Assembly (NCBI GenBank): GCA_021927905.1
Contig: BLLK01000020.1
Location: 1,178,001 to 1,242,000, forward strand
Source of the DNA: Chaetoceros tenuissimus
Taxonomy: Eukaryota; Bacillariophyta; Thalassiosirophyceae; Chaetocerotales; Chaetocerotaceae
Direction: 5' to 3'
DNA length: 64,000 nucleotides
In this document: one piece after another, positions 40,574-50,743 of the stretch
How positions within the stretch are numbered: position 1 is the first letter of the stretch
How the letters are laid out: each line of letters begins with the position of its first letter
Translations under genes and position numbers: made by a program
The notes under the pieces: generated by a model
Database searches by the model: none
The model's input: the letters and a program-made list of their open reading frames with translations, nothing else
Told to the model about the DNA's origin: nothing

Positions 40574-42727
40574 ATGTTTGGAAAGCACGCTTTTGCAGGA
40601 CTTTGTCTTCTTTCAGGCGCATCAGCTTTTGCACCTGCCTTCACTAATAATGCAGTAGTTGTAAATAGAGAAAAGCAATATGAAAAGGATTCACAACAAC
40701 TCATGTGCGGTCTTGTTGCTGCAATTGATGACATCTGGACATCAAAGCCATTGCAACCTGCAGATATTCCTCTTCTCACTGATGAAGAGCTTCTCAATAA
40801 GACCACTGATATCCTATATCATCGTGGACCTGATGGAATGACCTGCTCTACAGGTACTCTCGGTTCTGAAGAAACAGGAAGCAAGGTTCGTTGGTCAATG
40901 GGTCATACTCGTCTTGCAATTGTTGACCCTAACAACCGCAAAGCTGATATGCCATTCCAACTTGACTTTGAGGTTGATGGAAAATTGAAGAAGATCAAGC
41001 TTGCAGCTAATGGTGAAATCTATAATCACGAGAAAGTATATGCTGATCTTGTAGCAAATGACGGATGGGAGCATGAAAGAATTTCCGGAAGTGACTGTGA
41101 AGTTATTGCACATCACTTTGCAAAGCACGGAGGACCTGCTACTGCTGCAAAGCTTGATGGTATGTTTGCATTCGTAGTTTTTGAGGAAGATGCAGAAACT
41201 GGAAAGGTAAAGGCTTTCGCTGCACGTGATCCAGTAGGAATCAAGCCACTTTACTTCGGTCGTGCTATCAACACTGTAGAAAACTCCTCTGGATTTCTAT
41301 TCTCAAGTGAGTTGAAGGCTCTTGTAGGCCATGTAGAGCCAGGCAGTGTTACTGCTATCCCTGCTGGTCACTATTGGACTCCAGAAGAGGGGCTTCAATG
41401 CTTTTACAACCCAGAATGGCTTCGCGATGTAAGTTCTCCTGTTGATTACATGTCTAAATTTTGTGTTGTACTGCCATGTTGTCGTTTTACTCATATAATG
41501 TTGGATTTCATTTCTAGGATGACTATGCACCATGGGAGGATGAGGATCATGAAGTAACTGATGATGAAATTCGTGCAGAGTTCAAGGCAGCTATCCAAAA
41601 GAGAATGATGGCTGATGTAGATTATGGATTTTTCCTTTCCGGTGGGGTTGACTCTGCAGTAGTTTCTAATTATCTTCTTCCAATGTACAAGGAAGCGAAA
41701 ATGAAGGAAGGTGGTGAATTCAAGCCAATTCCTACTTTCACTGTAGGTATGGAAAACTCTCCAGATGTTATGGCTGCAAAGGCAGTTGTAGAAGATCTAG
41801 GAGGTGAAAAATACATCAAACACACTATTAGAAACTTCACTCCAGAAGAAGTATTCGATATGATTCCAAAGATTATTTACCATATGGAGACTTATGAAGC
41901 TGAGCTTATCCGTAGTAGTATTCCTAACTGGTTCCTAGCTGAGGCTGCCGCAAAGGAGGTGAAGATGGTCTTGACTGGAGAAGGTGAGTGATGAGTACAA
42001 TTATTTCTTGCATGCAAGATACTATGATTGTGGATACTAATGTTGTTTTCGAATTATAGGAGCTGATGAGCTTTTTGCTGGATATTTGTATTTCCAGGAT
42101 GCAACTTGTCCAAAAGCATTGCAAGATGAATTGAGACGTATTTATGGTATGCTTGGAAATATCAATCTTCATAGAACCGATCGTATGACTATGGCACACG
42201 GATTGGAGGCTCGTGTACCATTTTTAGACACTGAATTCACCAAACTTGTCATGAGCGTAAACCCAGAAAAGAAGATGGTTGATCCAGAAGCAGTCAAGAC
42301 TAACTCTAGAGGGCGTGAAAAGACTATGTTGAGAGAACTTTTTGAAGAGCCAAATGATGATGGTGATATAATTCCTAAGCCAGTTTTGTGGAGAGCAAAG
42401 GCTATGCAGTGCGAAGGTGTAGGCGAAGATTGGGTTTCAATCTTGCAAGCAAAGGTTTCATCTCTAGTAACTGATGAAGAAATGGCAGGTGCTGCAGAGA
42501 AATATCCACTTCATACACCACATACAAAGGAAGAATACTACTACCGCAGAGTGTTTGAAGAGAATTTCCCAGGAATGGACCACGTAGTTACCCCATGGGA
42601 AGGTGGTGGACGCGCTATGGGAGCTGCATGGAAGAGTGACCTTTACACTAGAGAGGGATTAAAGAATGTAAACTTGCTTTCACATGCTCTTCAAGAGGGA
42701 AAAGAAGAAATTGCTTTTGAGTCATAA
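40574..42727 (+). CDS. ASNS: Glutamine-hydrolysing asparagine synthetase, plastid-targeted
   Basis: Exons 40574-41428, 41518-41983 and 42060-42727; introns of 89 and 76 bp; 662 aa. The N-terminus (MFGKHAFAGLCLLSGASAFAP) is a canonical diatom plastid presequence. The glutaminase domain begins at MCGLVAAID with nucleophile Cys45, then YHRGPDGM, GHTRLAIVD and NGEIYNHE. The synthetase domain has FLSGGVDSA (ATP PP-loop), GMENSPD, TGEGADELFAGY and HRTDRMTMAHGLEARVPF. Class II amidotransferases need a free N-terminal Cys, so the presequence must be cut exactly after Met44. The second intron splits the GEGADE loop codon. It makes Asn from Asp and Gln. Confidence 0.95.
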
Positions 42728-42949
42728 TAAGAAATGAATTAGATTTATTTCACTCATCATAGCCATTTTTGGAGTTTTTATAAAAACTAGCATAATTGTT
42801 TTTTAAGTCATGTTCTAAATTTTGAAGGTTTCTGCTTGTGTGTATAGTATTGCTACTATTTTTGAATGCAGATGAAAATGGGAGAGAACAAGAAAAAATC
42901 ACAAATATTCCTTTACTTTTTTATTACACTCAAACCGATAATTGATCAG

Positions 42950-45900
42950 CTATGGAGAGATTCCGTACTCTTTGCAATGATTCCTGAATGATATTGAAAG
43001 ATGCTCCCATTGCTTAAGCATGGTTTCATCAATCACAAATCTTTCTTTGCTGCTCATTAGCTTCTCTATATCATGCTTGGAACAAATTTCCGTAACTTCG
43101 TTTGGATGAACATTCTTTCTTGGACTCAGAGGCTTCTCGATCGAAGTTACATCTCTAGATGATGCTTTTCTTTCACTGGAATTGTTTTCCTTATCATTCT
43201 CCAACTCAATACGATCCTCTTCTGTAGAATTGGTTCTAGTTTCTGAGAACTTAGGGTTTTCGTCCTCTTTGGGTAATACTGTTTCCACAACATTTTCCTG
43301 ATGAGGTATGTCTTCATCGATGTTATTAGAATCACTATGACTCTCAACGTCGTTAATTTCGAATGGTTTCAACGTAATTATTTCCATTTTGTTCTCCTTT
43401 TCTTCTGTATCGTGGCAAATTTCTTCCGATGTCATACTACCACTTGCTGTTCTAGTATCACTAGTTTGCAAAGGATTGAATGTTGTAAGTTCTTCTATGT
43501 CATTGCATATTTCTTTCGGTATCATAGCATCATTTTCTGTTGTAGTATTATTTTTTTCGAGATCAACTGAATCCTCAATAATTGGCTTAAGATCCGATTT
43601 GATTGTATTTTTCTCATTAGTGTATTCCTCAGAGTTTGCAAGTTCTTCTACACTATCCTTTGTCAGATGAGTTTCGCCCAATGAATCTTGAAAAGATAAC
43701 TCTTCGCTATCTTGAGAATTGATGGAAAATTGAATGTCAATTGATCCATCGGTCTTGTTTCTCCGAGCTTTTTCGAACTTCGCTGCTTTCTCTAATGACG
43801 CAATTTTCCTCTCTAGACAATGTTTGTTATCGACTTCTTTCGCGAGGTCAATAGACAGCTTTTCCAATGCTATGTCTCTTTCTTCGCACTGTGATCTGAA
43901 GGTCTTTTTCATTTCGGATAATTCCTGTAGAAGCTTTTCATTCTCTTCCTCGTAGATTTTCACCTTTTCCATGAGAGATCCAATTTTCTCAGAATTATCT
44001 GATTTTATATCACTTTCGGATTTCTGCTTCAAATTGCCTAGTTCATTGGTTAACTCAGTGTTCAGTTGTGACAAAGCTGACAATTTTTCTTCTCTCTTCT
44101 GAGTATGAAGAAGAATTTCGTCTAGTTCTTTCTGTTTACTCTCTAGTGCCTTTTCGAAGTTCTTTCCTAAATCTTTCATCTCTTCAGACTTGGCTGCCAG
44201 TTGCGACTTCAATTCTTGAGTAAGAAGAGATGACTTTTCTTCAGCAGCAGAGAGAGATGAAGAATGATCTTTCACCTCTTGAGTCAGTCTAGAGACTTGA
44301 TCCTGGAGTTTCTGATTTTGTAAGGCTAGGTCTGCTTGAACCTTTTTGAGAGATGAAACTTTGTCCATTTCATTATCTAGTTTTGACTCTAGGGTCTGTT
44401 TTGTTGTCTTTGCGTCGCTCAAAATTGAGGCCTTTTCTTTCTTGAGTAAGGCGATTGTTTTCTTCATATTTTCAATATCTATATTGTTGAGTTCCCTTTC
44501 TTTTGAGTCTCTTGAACGCAGCAATTCAGATACATTTCTTTTCAGAGACTCATTTTCCATCTGTAAAAGTTCGATACTTTTTTCAATCTCCAGAGCTTCG
44601 GCACTTTCTTCATTCTCTTTTTCTTCTTCTTTTCTATCTGTCTCTTCATTTTGTATTTTGTCGACTGAATTTCTTTCGAGAACTTTTGTGTCCTGGTTGT
44701 CAGAAACCTCTTTAAGTTCAGAGGCTTTTCTCTCATCTTGAATGCCCAAATCTGCATTTTGTTTTACTTTTTCTTCATCGTCATTTTGAGACGTAGATAC
44801 TGTCTCTTTATCTTCTGCGTCTTCATTTGCTAACATATTCTGCGTTGAAAAACTCACTGAGTCCTCATTAGAATGAAGCATGTCACTCTTCTTCTTAATC
44901 GCTATGTCTTCCGCTGATTTTACTTCATTCTTATGATAAATCTGTATCGATGATAATTCTTTGATGTTACCAGGTGAGATCGTTTCGACGTTCTCGGAAC
45001 TATCCTCACTACCACTTGATAGAACCATAAGATCATCATCTGACTCTTCATCTTCTTCAATAAAACTTCCTAATAATTTGATACTAGTGTTCAAGTCGTC
45101 ATCGTTGTTCCTTGACACTTTCAATTCTTGCTCTGTTTCATTTACATCTTCAAACTCGTGACTAGAGAAATCTAATTCCTTCACCGGCTCGGACACATCT
45201 GAAATTTCGATTTCGGTTGGAATCTGAACTACATCATTCACATCCGTTGTGTTATTTTGTGTCATGCCTGCTGCTGAATATGAAAAACATGACCCTGAAA
45301 CATGAGACATTGGTGAACCATTTTTGAAGGCTGACCCTACGACACAAATTCTTAGTGTTTTTACTCCGGAATGTTTCAAAGCATGAAAAGAAAACAAGGT
45401 ATATACTTACATTGGTCCGACATCTCCAAAAACTTCTGTTCAGCTTCTGACATAACGCCAGTTGTGTTACAGAGTGATACATGGTCGGCTTCAATAAGAT
45501 TTTCTAGGGTCATAGTTGATGATACTTCATTTAATATATGACTCAAACTGTCCTCAGTGCATTCTTCTCTCACAAGATGTTTTGAATCTGTAAGGTCTAG
45601 ATCGAATTTTGATTGGGATCCTAAAAATAGGTGTTCTTCTACTGCTTTCAATTCCAATTCAGCTTTCTCTCTTACGATTTCAGGCGTGTCATTCTTTTGC
45701 AATTGTTCTAGTCTTGTCAAAGTTTGTATGATCACAGACTTGTCGTCTACAGTCAAGCTTCGAGAAGGTTTTGTTTTCACTCCCGAAACTATCTTTCCAA
45801 ACTCAATAGTTTTCTTTGTTTGATCGGAACATAGACCAGATGGAGTAGCACAGCATACAAAGGAAAGTCTACATTGACTCTTGAGGTCTCTCTGAAGTAG

Positions 45901-47014
45901 CTTGGTAAGATTTGAATCTCGAAAATTTATGAATCCCTTTCTAGATCGTGATATACTTGAAATCACATGTGATAGTGCAAGCAGACTGTAACCAATTGGT
46001 GGATATCAGAGTTTTGTCTTTTTTGAAAGAAATGTGGGAAACAAACGAAACTTACCTTTTGTTGATACTGCTACCTTCTTTCTTAATTTCGTTTTCCTCT
46101 GAGGAGCTTTTCTTTAATAGTTTTCTTTTGTTCGTGTCGGATCCAGCAAGATCTACTAAATTGAATGTTGATACCTGAACTGCACCAACCTTGCTTTCAT
46201 CATCTTCCTTCTTTTCCAGTACAAATTTGTACACGACATGTGAGCGAGATGACTTTGCGTTCATATCCGTCTTCTTCACAACCTTGTGTTCGTCGACAAG
46301 CGTCAAAACTTTGTAGACATCATCCACATTTTTAACAAATTCCTCAGTAGAGTCAATACTAAGACCCCCTTTTGAATCATACACAGTATATACCTTCTTA
46401 TCTTTGTCAAATTCGGGGTCTAACAAATCTCGAATCTCTTCATTGTAAACCTCGATCACAGAAACTCTCAATAGAAAATATGATTCTGGAAAAGTTGCGA
46501 TTTCTTGAAAGATACTCTGTATAGATAAATGCAATAATCCATAGCCACCTGCAATACCTTCATTAATAGTTCCTTTTCCTTGAACTGTATAGGATTTACC
46601 ACTTCCCGTTTGCCCGTAGCAAATGACACTTCCGGAAACACCTTTTACAAAATCTTTTACGATGTGGGCAGTAGTGACATCGTACACTTCCTTGTTGGTT
46701 GCTTGCTCCCCGAAGACACGATCAAACTTGAAGCAAGTTCTTCCATCTTTTCTTGGAAGTGGTTCGCCTGTATTTGTGGTTTGTACGCAAGTTTTACTAT
46801 CCTTCATCTTCCATCCGATTGGGGTGAAATTGACATATCTTCTTCCACGTTTTTCCTTCTTTACTTCATTCTCGTTAGTTGGTCTGAAGCGTAGATGAAC
46901 TAGAAAGATGATGAGTATCATAGTTGATAAGAATTTAAAATCTAGTTTTCTACAGATGTACCTACCTTTCACTGCTTCTACTGGTGCGTTCGACTTTGTT
47001 GGCGAGCCGTGCAT
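42950..47014 (-). CDS. Kinesin-1-like N-terminal motor protein with long coiled coil
   Basis: Exons 46966-47014, 46056-46899, 45411-45985 and 42950-45336; introns of 66, 70 and 74 bp; 1284 aa. The motor spans ~14-385: VHLRFRPTNENE, FKFDRVFGEQATNKEVYD, P-loop GQTGSGKS (112-119), VIEVYNEEIRDLLDP, switch I NAKSSRSH, switch II DLAGSD, INKSLLALSHVISSI, NFRDSNLTKLLQ and TKKTIEFGKIVSG. The last two resemble conventional kinesin heavy chain more than CENP-E. An acidic region follows, then coiled coil at roughly 740-1000, and a Ser/Glu-rich tail. ATG 47014 lies 393 bp from a head-to-head KLC-like TPR gene. Confidence 0.9.
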
Positions 47015-47407
47015 TGTTTGAAAGACGCTTATGCGTGTGTTCACTTGTAAACTTTGTCTCTTTTTAATGCTCTCTTCTCAGCTGTACTTTTATATGTGTT
47101 TGTGCTTATACCTGGTTGCTGTAGAAATGTAATAAGTGGTAGTGACAATTACTTATTTGATCAATATTTGAGTTGTATTGGCATCAAGGGATGGTGAGGT
47201 AAAATGAAAAGAAGGCTTTCATCTTTTTTTTTCACTTTTGGCGATCCAAATAATTGACAGATGTCAACAATAGCTAAATTCCCAAACCATCGCCAAAATT
47301 TTCACTCCAATGCTTTCCATTTGATCATAGGTTCGACTCGACTCGACTCACTCACTCTTGTGTTCAAAGCTGAACCTCTTTTCTAATAGCTCATCTCAAA
47401 ATAAAAA
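47015..47407. promoter_or_regulatory. Shared divergent promoter of kinesin and TPR genes with inverted E2F-like elements
   Basis: TTTTGGCGAT (47236-47245) and ATCGCCAAAA (47289-47298) are exact reverse complements 43 bp apart; each contains the TTTTGGCG E2F core facing opposite genes. Between them is TTGACA-GA-TGTCAA (47254-47267), a second inverted repeat. A GACTC pentamer run lies at 47335-47350. The symmetry suggests one control region for both genes. Confidence 0.5.
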
Positions 47408-48307
47408 ATGACGAAGCAATTATCTCAAGCATCTATGGGGTCACCAATGAATGTTCTCGGTGGAAGTGAAACTTCCTTTTATGTAGCAAATAGCATCGTA
47501 GAATCAGCTATTCAAAAATATGAATCTGGAGAGAGAGAACAGGCACTGAAATCATTAGCTACTGCTCTAAAAACTCAAAGATTGACTCTAGGTGACAATG
47601 ATTTAGTAGTAGCACATACCCTTGGAAATATTGGTGCAGTCTATCTCAGTTTGGGATGGCTGGATGATGCTCAACAAGTACTTGAAGAATGTATAAATAT
47701 CAAATCGAGGATTCGAGCAGATCCTACAAATGTACTTCCAAAAGGATGCTCACATGTCCCCATGTTTGATACTCTGAATAATTTAGGCTCGACATGCTTT
47801 CTTAAGGGAGATTATTACAATGCAATGTCATACTATCAAGACTGTTTGAAGGAAGTCACTACTGGAGATATTGCAGGGACTACTGAACAAATTGCTGATA
47901 CTTTGTACAATATTGGACATGTGCATGTTGTTCTTGATGAATTTGAAGATGCCTTGATTGCTTTGAACGAATCCTTACAATTGACGAAAGATACCTATGG
48001 ACATGAAGATGCGAGAGTTGCTGAAGTATTGGAAAAAATTGGAGCTGTGCATCTTGAACAAAGTCAATTTGATGATGCATTGACTGCATTTGTAGAAGCT
48101 TTGAGGGTGTCGAAGGTGAGCCTTGGTTCAACACATGAAGATTCAGCCATTTCACTTTACAATGTTGGATTGGTCTATGAAAGAAAGCATGAAACAAGAC
48201 GAGCAATGGAAAGTTACAGAGCAGCATTGGAAATTTTCAAAATCAACGGAATTGAAAATGAAAGTGTCGAACGAGTAAGAGAAAGAATGATGCATCTCAA
48301 AATATAG
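47408..48307 (+). CDS. Kinesin-light-chain-like TPR protein
   Basis: Single exon, 299 aa. Nearly the whole length is tetratricopeptide repeats of the KLC type (about 42 residues each): residues ~40-80 (EQALKSLATALKTQRLTLGD, VVAHTLGNIGAVYLSLGWLD), ~75-100 (DAQQVLEECINIKS), ~118-150, ~158-195 (ADTLYNIGHVHVVLDEFEDA), ~200-235 (ARVAEVLEKIGAVHLEQSQF) and ~240-285 (EDSAISLYNVGLVYERKH). The L/A-D-xxN/K-I-G-xV pattern is that of KLC and many diatom TPR proteins. The N-terminal heavy-chain-binding heptads of true KLC are not seen. Its position against a kinesin heavy-chain-like gene is suggestive. Confidence 0.82.
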   Translation: MTKQLSQASMGSPMNVLGGSETSFYVANSIVESAIQKYESGEREQALKSLATALKTQRLTLGDNDLVVAHTLGNIGAVYLSLGWLDDAQQVLEECINIKSRIRADPTNVLPKGCSHVPMFDTLNNLGSTCFLKGDYYNAMSYYQDCLKEVTTGDIAGTTEQIADTLYNIGHVHVVLDEFEDALIALNESLQLTKDTYGHEDARVAEVLEKIGAVHLEQSQFDDALTAFVEALRVSKVSLGSTHEDSAISLYNVGLVYERKHETRRAMESYRAALEIFKINGIENESVERVRERMMHLKI

Positions 48308-48375
48308 TTATTGTAATTCCATTAGTATAAACATCTATGTAACCTAAAGTGATTCTAAAGTGATCTATACAGTGT

Positions 48376-50097
48376 TCACCAGTCCAATTGAATAGCATCA
48401 TCAATGTCCTCTTCAGCGTCAAAGTCGTGAATGCAAACAAAACCACTCATTCCGTTGGTCACAAGAATCTCTCCGTCTAAACATATACTTGTCACATCTT
48501 CTTCGAATCCATACATTGCATATAGATCCTCTTCCTCGCTAGGATCGTGAACACGAATGCTGCCGTCTGCCCCGGATGATAGAATTCTAGTGACAGGACC
48601 TTTGCTGCTTGCAAGGGCAGTAACTGGTCCTTTGTGATGAGCTTTCAGTATGTGAGCGCGTTGACTCAATCTTTGCGTACCGAGTCGCGGCCAATGCATC
48701 AACTGAAACTCAACTTGGTTCTCATTCTCTCGTTTCTGTTTGATCATTTCCCATTGTTTTATAGTTCCATCAAATCCTCCCGTCACAATATAACTACTAG
48801 ATGCGGAAGCTCTTGAAGTTCCTTCTCCAGCACATACTAGAGCTGTGACACCTGGAGCTGAATCATTGGTTCTACTAGTTGTAGGATCATGGCTCATAAA
48901 TCTACACTTTGGGAGAGGACAAATTCCTCCATTGCTAGCACTCCCCACAAGCTCTGATGCAACATATGCAACAACATGACCATCTGATAAACCAAGATAA
49001 ATGATGTGATCATCACCAGAAATATCTACATCGGCGCAGTTAATTTTAACTGGTTGTCCATTCTCCCCTTGAAGAGTACAAGTGAACACCATATCACCAT
49101 TCATATCCCATAAACCAAAGGATCCATCTCTGCTAGCTGATAACAGCAAATTATGGTCTGTAATATCATCACATTCTGAAATTGACAAAGACTTCAAACA
49201 CACAACTTCATCCGTATGAGCTGTGTCCAAATTGAAGAGCGGAATGATTTGCGTTCTACCATCCACAGCTCCAAACTTCCAAGCTTTAATGTGTCCGTTT
49301 GCCCCACCTGACGTGTATAGTCTATCATCATGAAACAGCATTGCTGTGATTACTTCGCCTTCTCCGTGTGCCTGAAATTGGCTTTCTATTTCAAATGGAT
49401 TACGAGTATCAGTTTGACGATTAATACTTCCCAAGCTATAGTCAGCTAAAGGGTTAATATCATCTTCATTCACCATTTCCATCTCAAGTCTAGCCGACAA
49501 ACTATCAACCCCATCATTCTCAGGTTTGTTCTCTAGCTTTGGTACAGCTTGAAATTTTGTCAAGTATTCATGAGAAAGATTAATTAAATATACAGACCCA
49601 TCGGTTCTACCTACTGCAATCTGTTCAGCAGCTTGACCAAATCCCGGTCCCGAAGCAGTTTCATCGAAAGCTAATTTTGAAATTTTGACTGTATTCTCTT
49701 CCATCTTCTTGTCTTGTGAAATGTTCCCCCCTGTCACTCCAGAATACTTATCCAGACTAAAACCTCTACATTTCCAATTGCCGCTCTCCCAGTTTTTAGT
49801 TATACGATCTTGTCTAACTTCGTCCTCTTGAACACTTTTTTGAAAGATAGAAGTATAGTCTATGTTTTCTTTTGTATCTGGAGAACCTTGAGGATTGTAC
49901 AAGTTATCGCTTTGAGAATTACCCATATCAAAATCATCGTAGAATAGTGGCTCTTCTCCATTACTATCAGACTGATGAAGTTTTATGGTGGAAGCCTTTT
50001 GAACATATATATTTTTCTTCAAGCGCATTGGAGTGAAAGCAAATGTGTTGCCTGCGAGCATTGATGCAATGAAATAATATGTGTTGTTGCGTCTCAT
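48376..50097 (-). CDS. Plastid-targeted-type WD40 repeat protein
   Basis: Single exon, 573 aa. The N-terminus (YYFIASMLAGNTFAFTPMRL) is a signal peptide ending with an AFTP plastid motif at ~20-23. WD repeats recognisable from ~140: DGSVYLINL; EVITAMLFHDDRLYTSGGANG, IKAWKFG; DEVVCLKSL, LLSASRDGSFGLWDMNG; YIVTGGFDGTIKQWEM; GPVTALASSKGPVTRILSSG, SIRVHDP; a last blade with ICLDGEILVTNGMSGFVCIHD. Probably a seven-bladed propeller, i.e. a protein-interaction scaffold. Few WD40 proteins are plastid-resident; specific function unknown. It converges on the TPR gene 68 bp away. Confidence 0.85.
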   Translation of the reverse strand: MRRNNTYYFIASMLAGNTFAFTPMRLKKNIYVQKASTIKLHQSDSNGEEPLFYDDFDMGNSQSDNLYNPQGSPDTKENIDYTSIFQKSVQEDEVRQDRITKNWESGNWKCRGFSLDKYSGVTGGNISQDKKMEENTVKISKLAFDETASGPGFGQAAEQIAVGRTDGSVYLINLSHEYLTKFQAVPKLENKPENDGVDSLSARLEMEMVNEDDINPLADYSLGSINRQTDTRNPFEIESQFQAHGEGEVITAMLFHDDRLYTSGGANGHIKAWKFGAVDGRTQIIPLFNLDTAHTDEVVCLKSLSISECDDITDHNLLLSASRDGSFGLWDMNGDMVFTCTLQGENGQPVKINCADVDISGDDHIIYLGLSDGHVVAYVASELVGSASNGGICPLPKCRFMSHDPTTSRTNDSAPGVTALVCAGEGTSRASASSSYIVTGGFDGTIKQWEMIKQKRENENQVEFQLMHWPRLGTQRLSQRAHILKAHHKGPVTALASSKGPVTRILSSGADGSIRVHDPSEEEDLYAMYGFEEDVTSICLDGEILVTNGMSGFVCIHDFDAEEDIDDAIQLDW

Positions 50098-50743
50098 TGT
50101 TGATTCCTGTCAATTCTATATGATGAGTTGAGATTGGTTCTAGTTCGCATTCCAGGTGGAAAGAAGATTATTAACTTGTAATGATGATGGTATAGATTAC
50201 TTTGCAGACATCTTCTTCATCAGATAGATGAAGATCATAAGAATGTGATATGATCGATGAGATGAAGATGATGTCGGCATTGAAATTCTTGTAATAGATC
50301 TGGTGTCACTAGCCAACCCCCTACAAATGCAAAGAGGGATTAGTCTGATCTCTAAAATTATTTTTTGTTCTACATACGTACTTACGTAGTACAAACGGAA
50401 CTTCAAGACTGAAGGGTCCCTCTTTTTTCTTCCATTTCGATTTCATGAATTAAAATGGAACATGACAGTGTGCTGTCTTCATCAGAGTACATCACATTGT
50501 TGGAGGTGTATCTGCTGGGATCGATTCCAAAGCACTTCAAAGACCGAAGAGATCAGAAGTCAAAGTGATTGTTTTGCGTTCTTGTCAATATTTCCCTCGA
50601 TGAAAAACTAGACAAAATGATTGTCGCGAGAATTGGTATGGTATCTGTGTTCTCTACCTATGAATACAGTGTAGTCGTGATTTTATTCAATTTTATATTT
50701 TCAATTTAATTATTTTCTCCCCATAAACTTTTGAAAAACCTCA
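50098..50743. other. Intergenic region, nothing recognised
   Basis: 646 bp between the WD40 gene start and the 3' end of the second heat shock factor, both minus strand. It contains overlapping TACGTA-type palindromes at ~50373-50390; no gene was found. Confidence 0.5.

Noticed and set aside
43301-46898. Many open frames opposite the kinesin gene
   Set aside because: They are antisense shadows of a biased, Ser/Glu-rich coiled-coil coding region.
47331-47350. GGTTCGACTCGACTC resembling a tRNA B box
   Set aside because: No A box, acceptor stem or cloverleaf upstream; it is a simple GACTC repeat.
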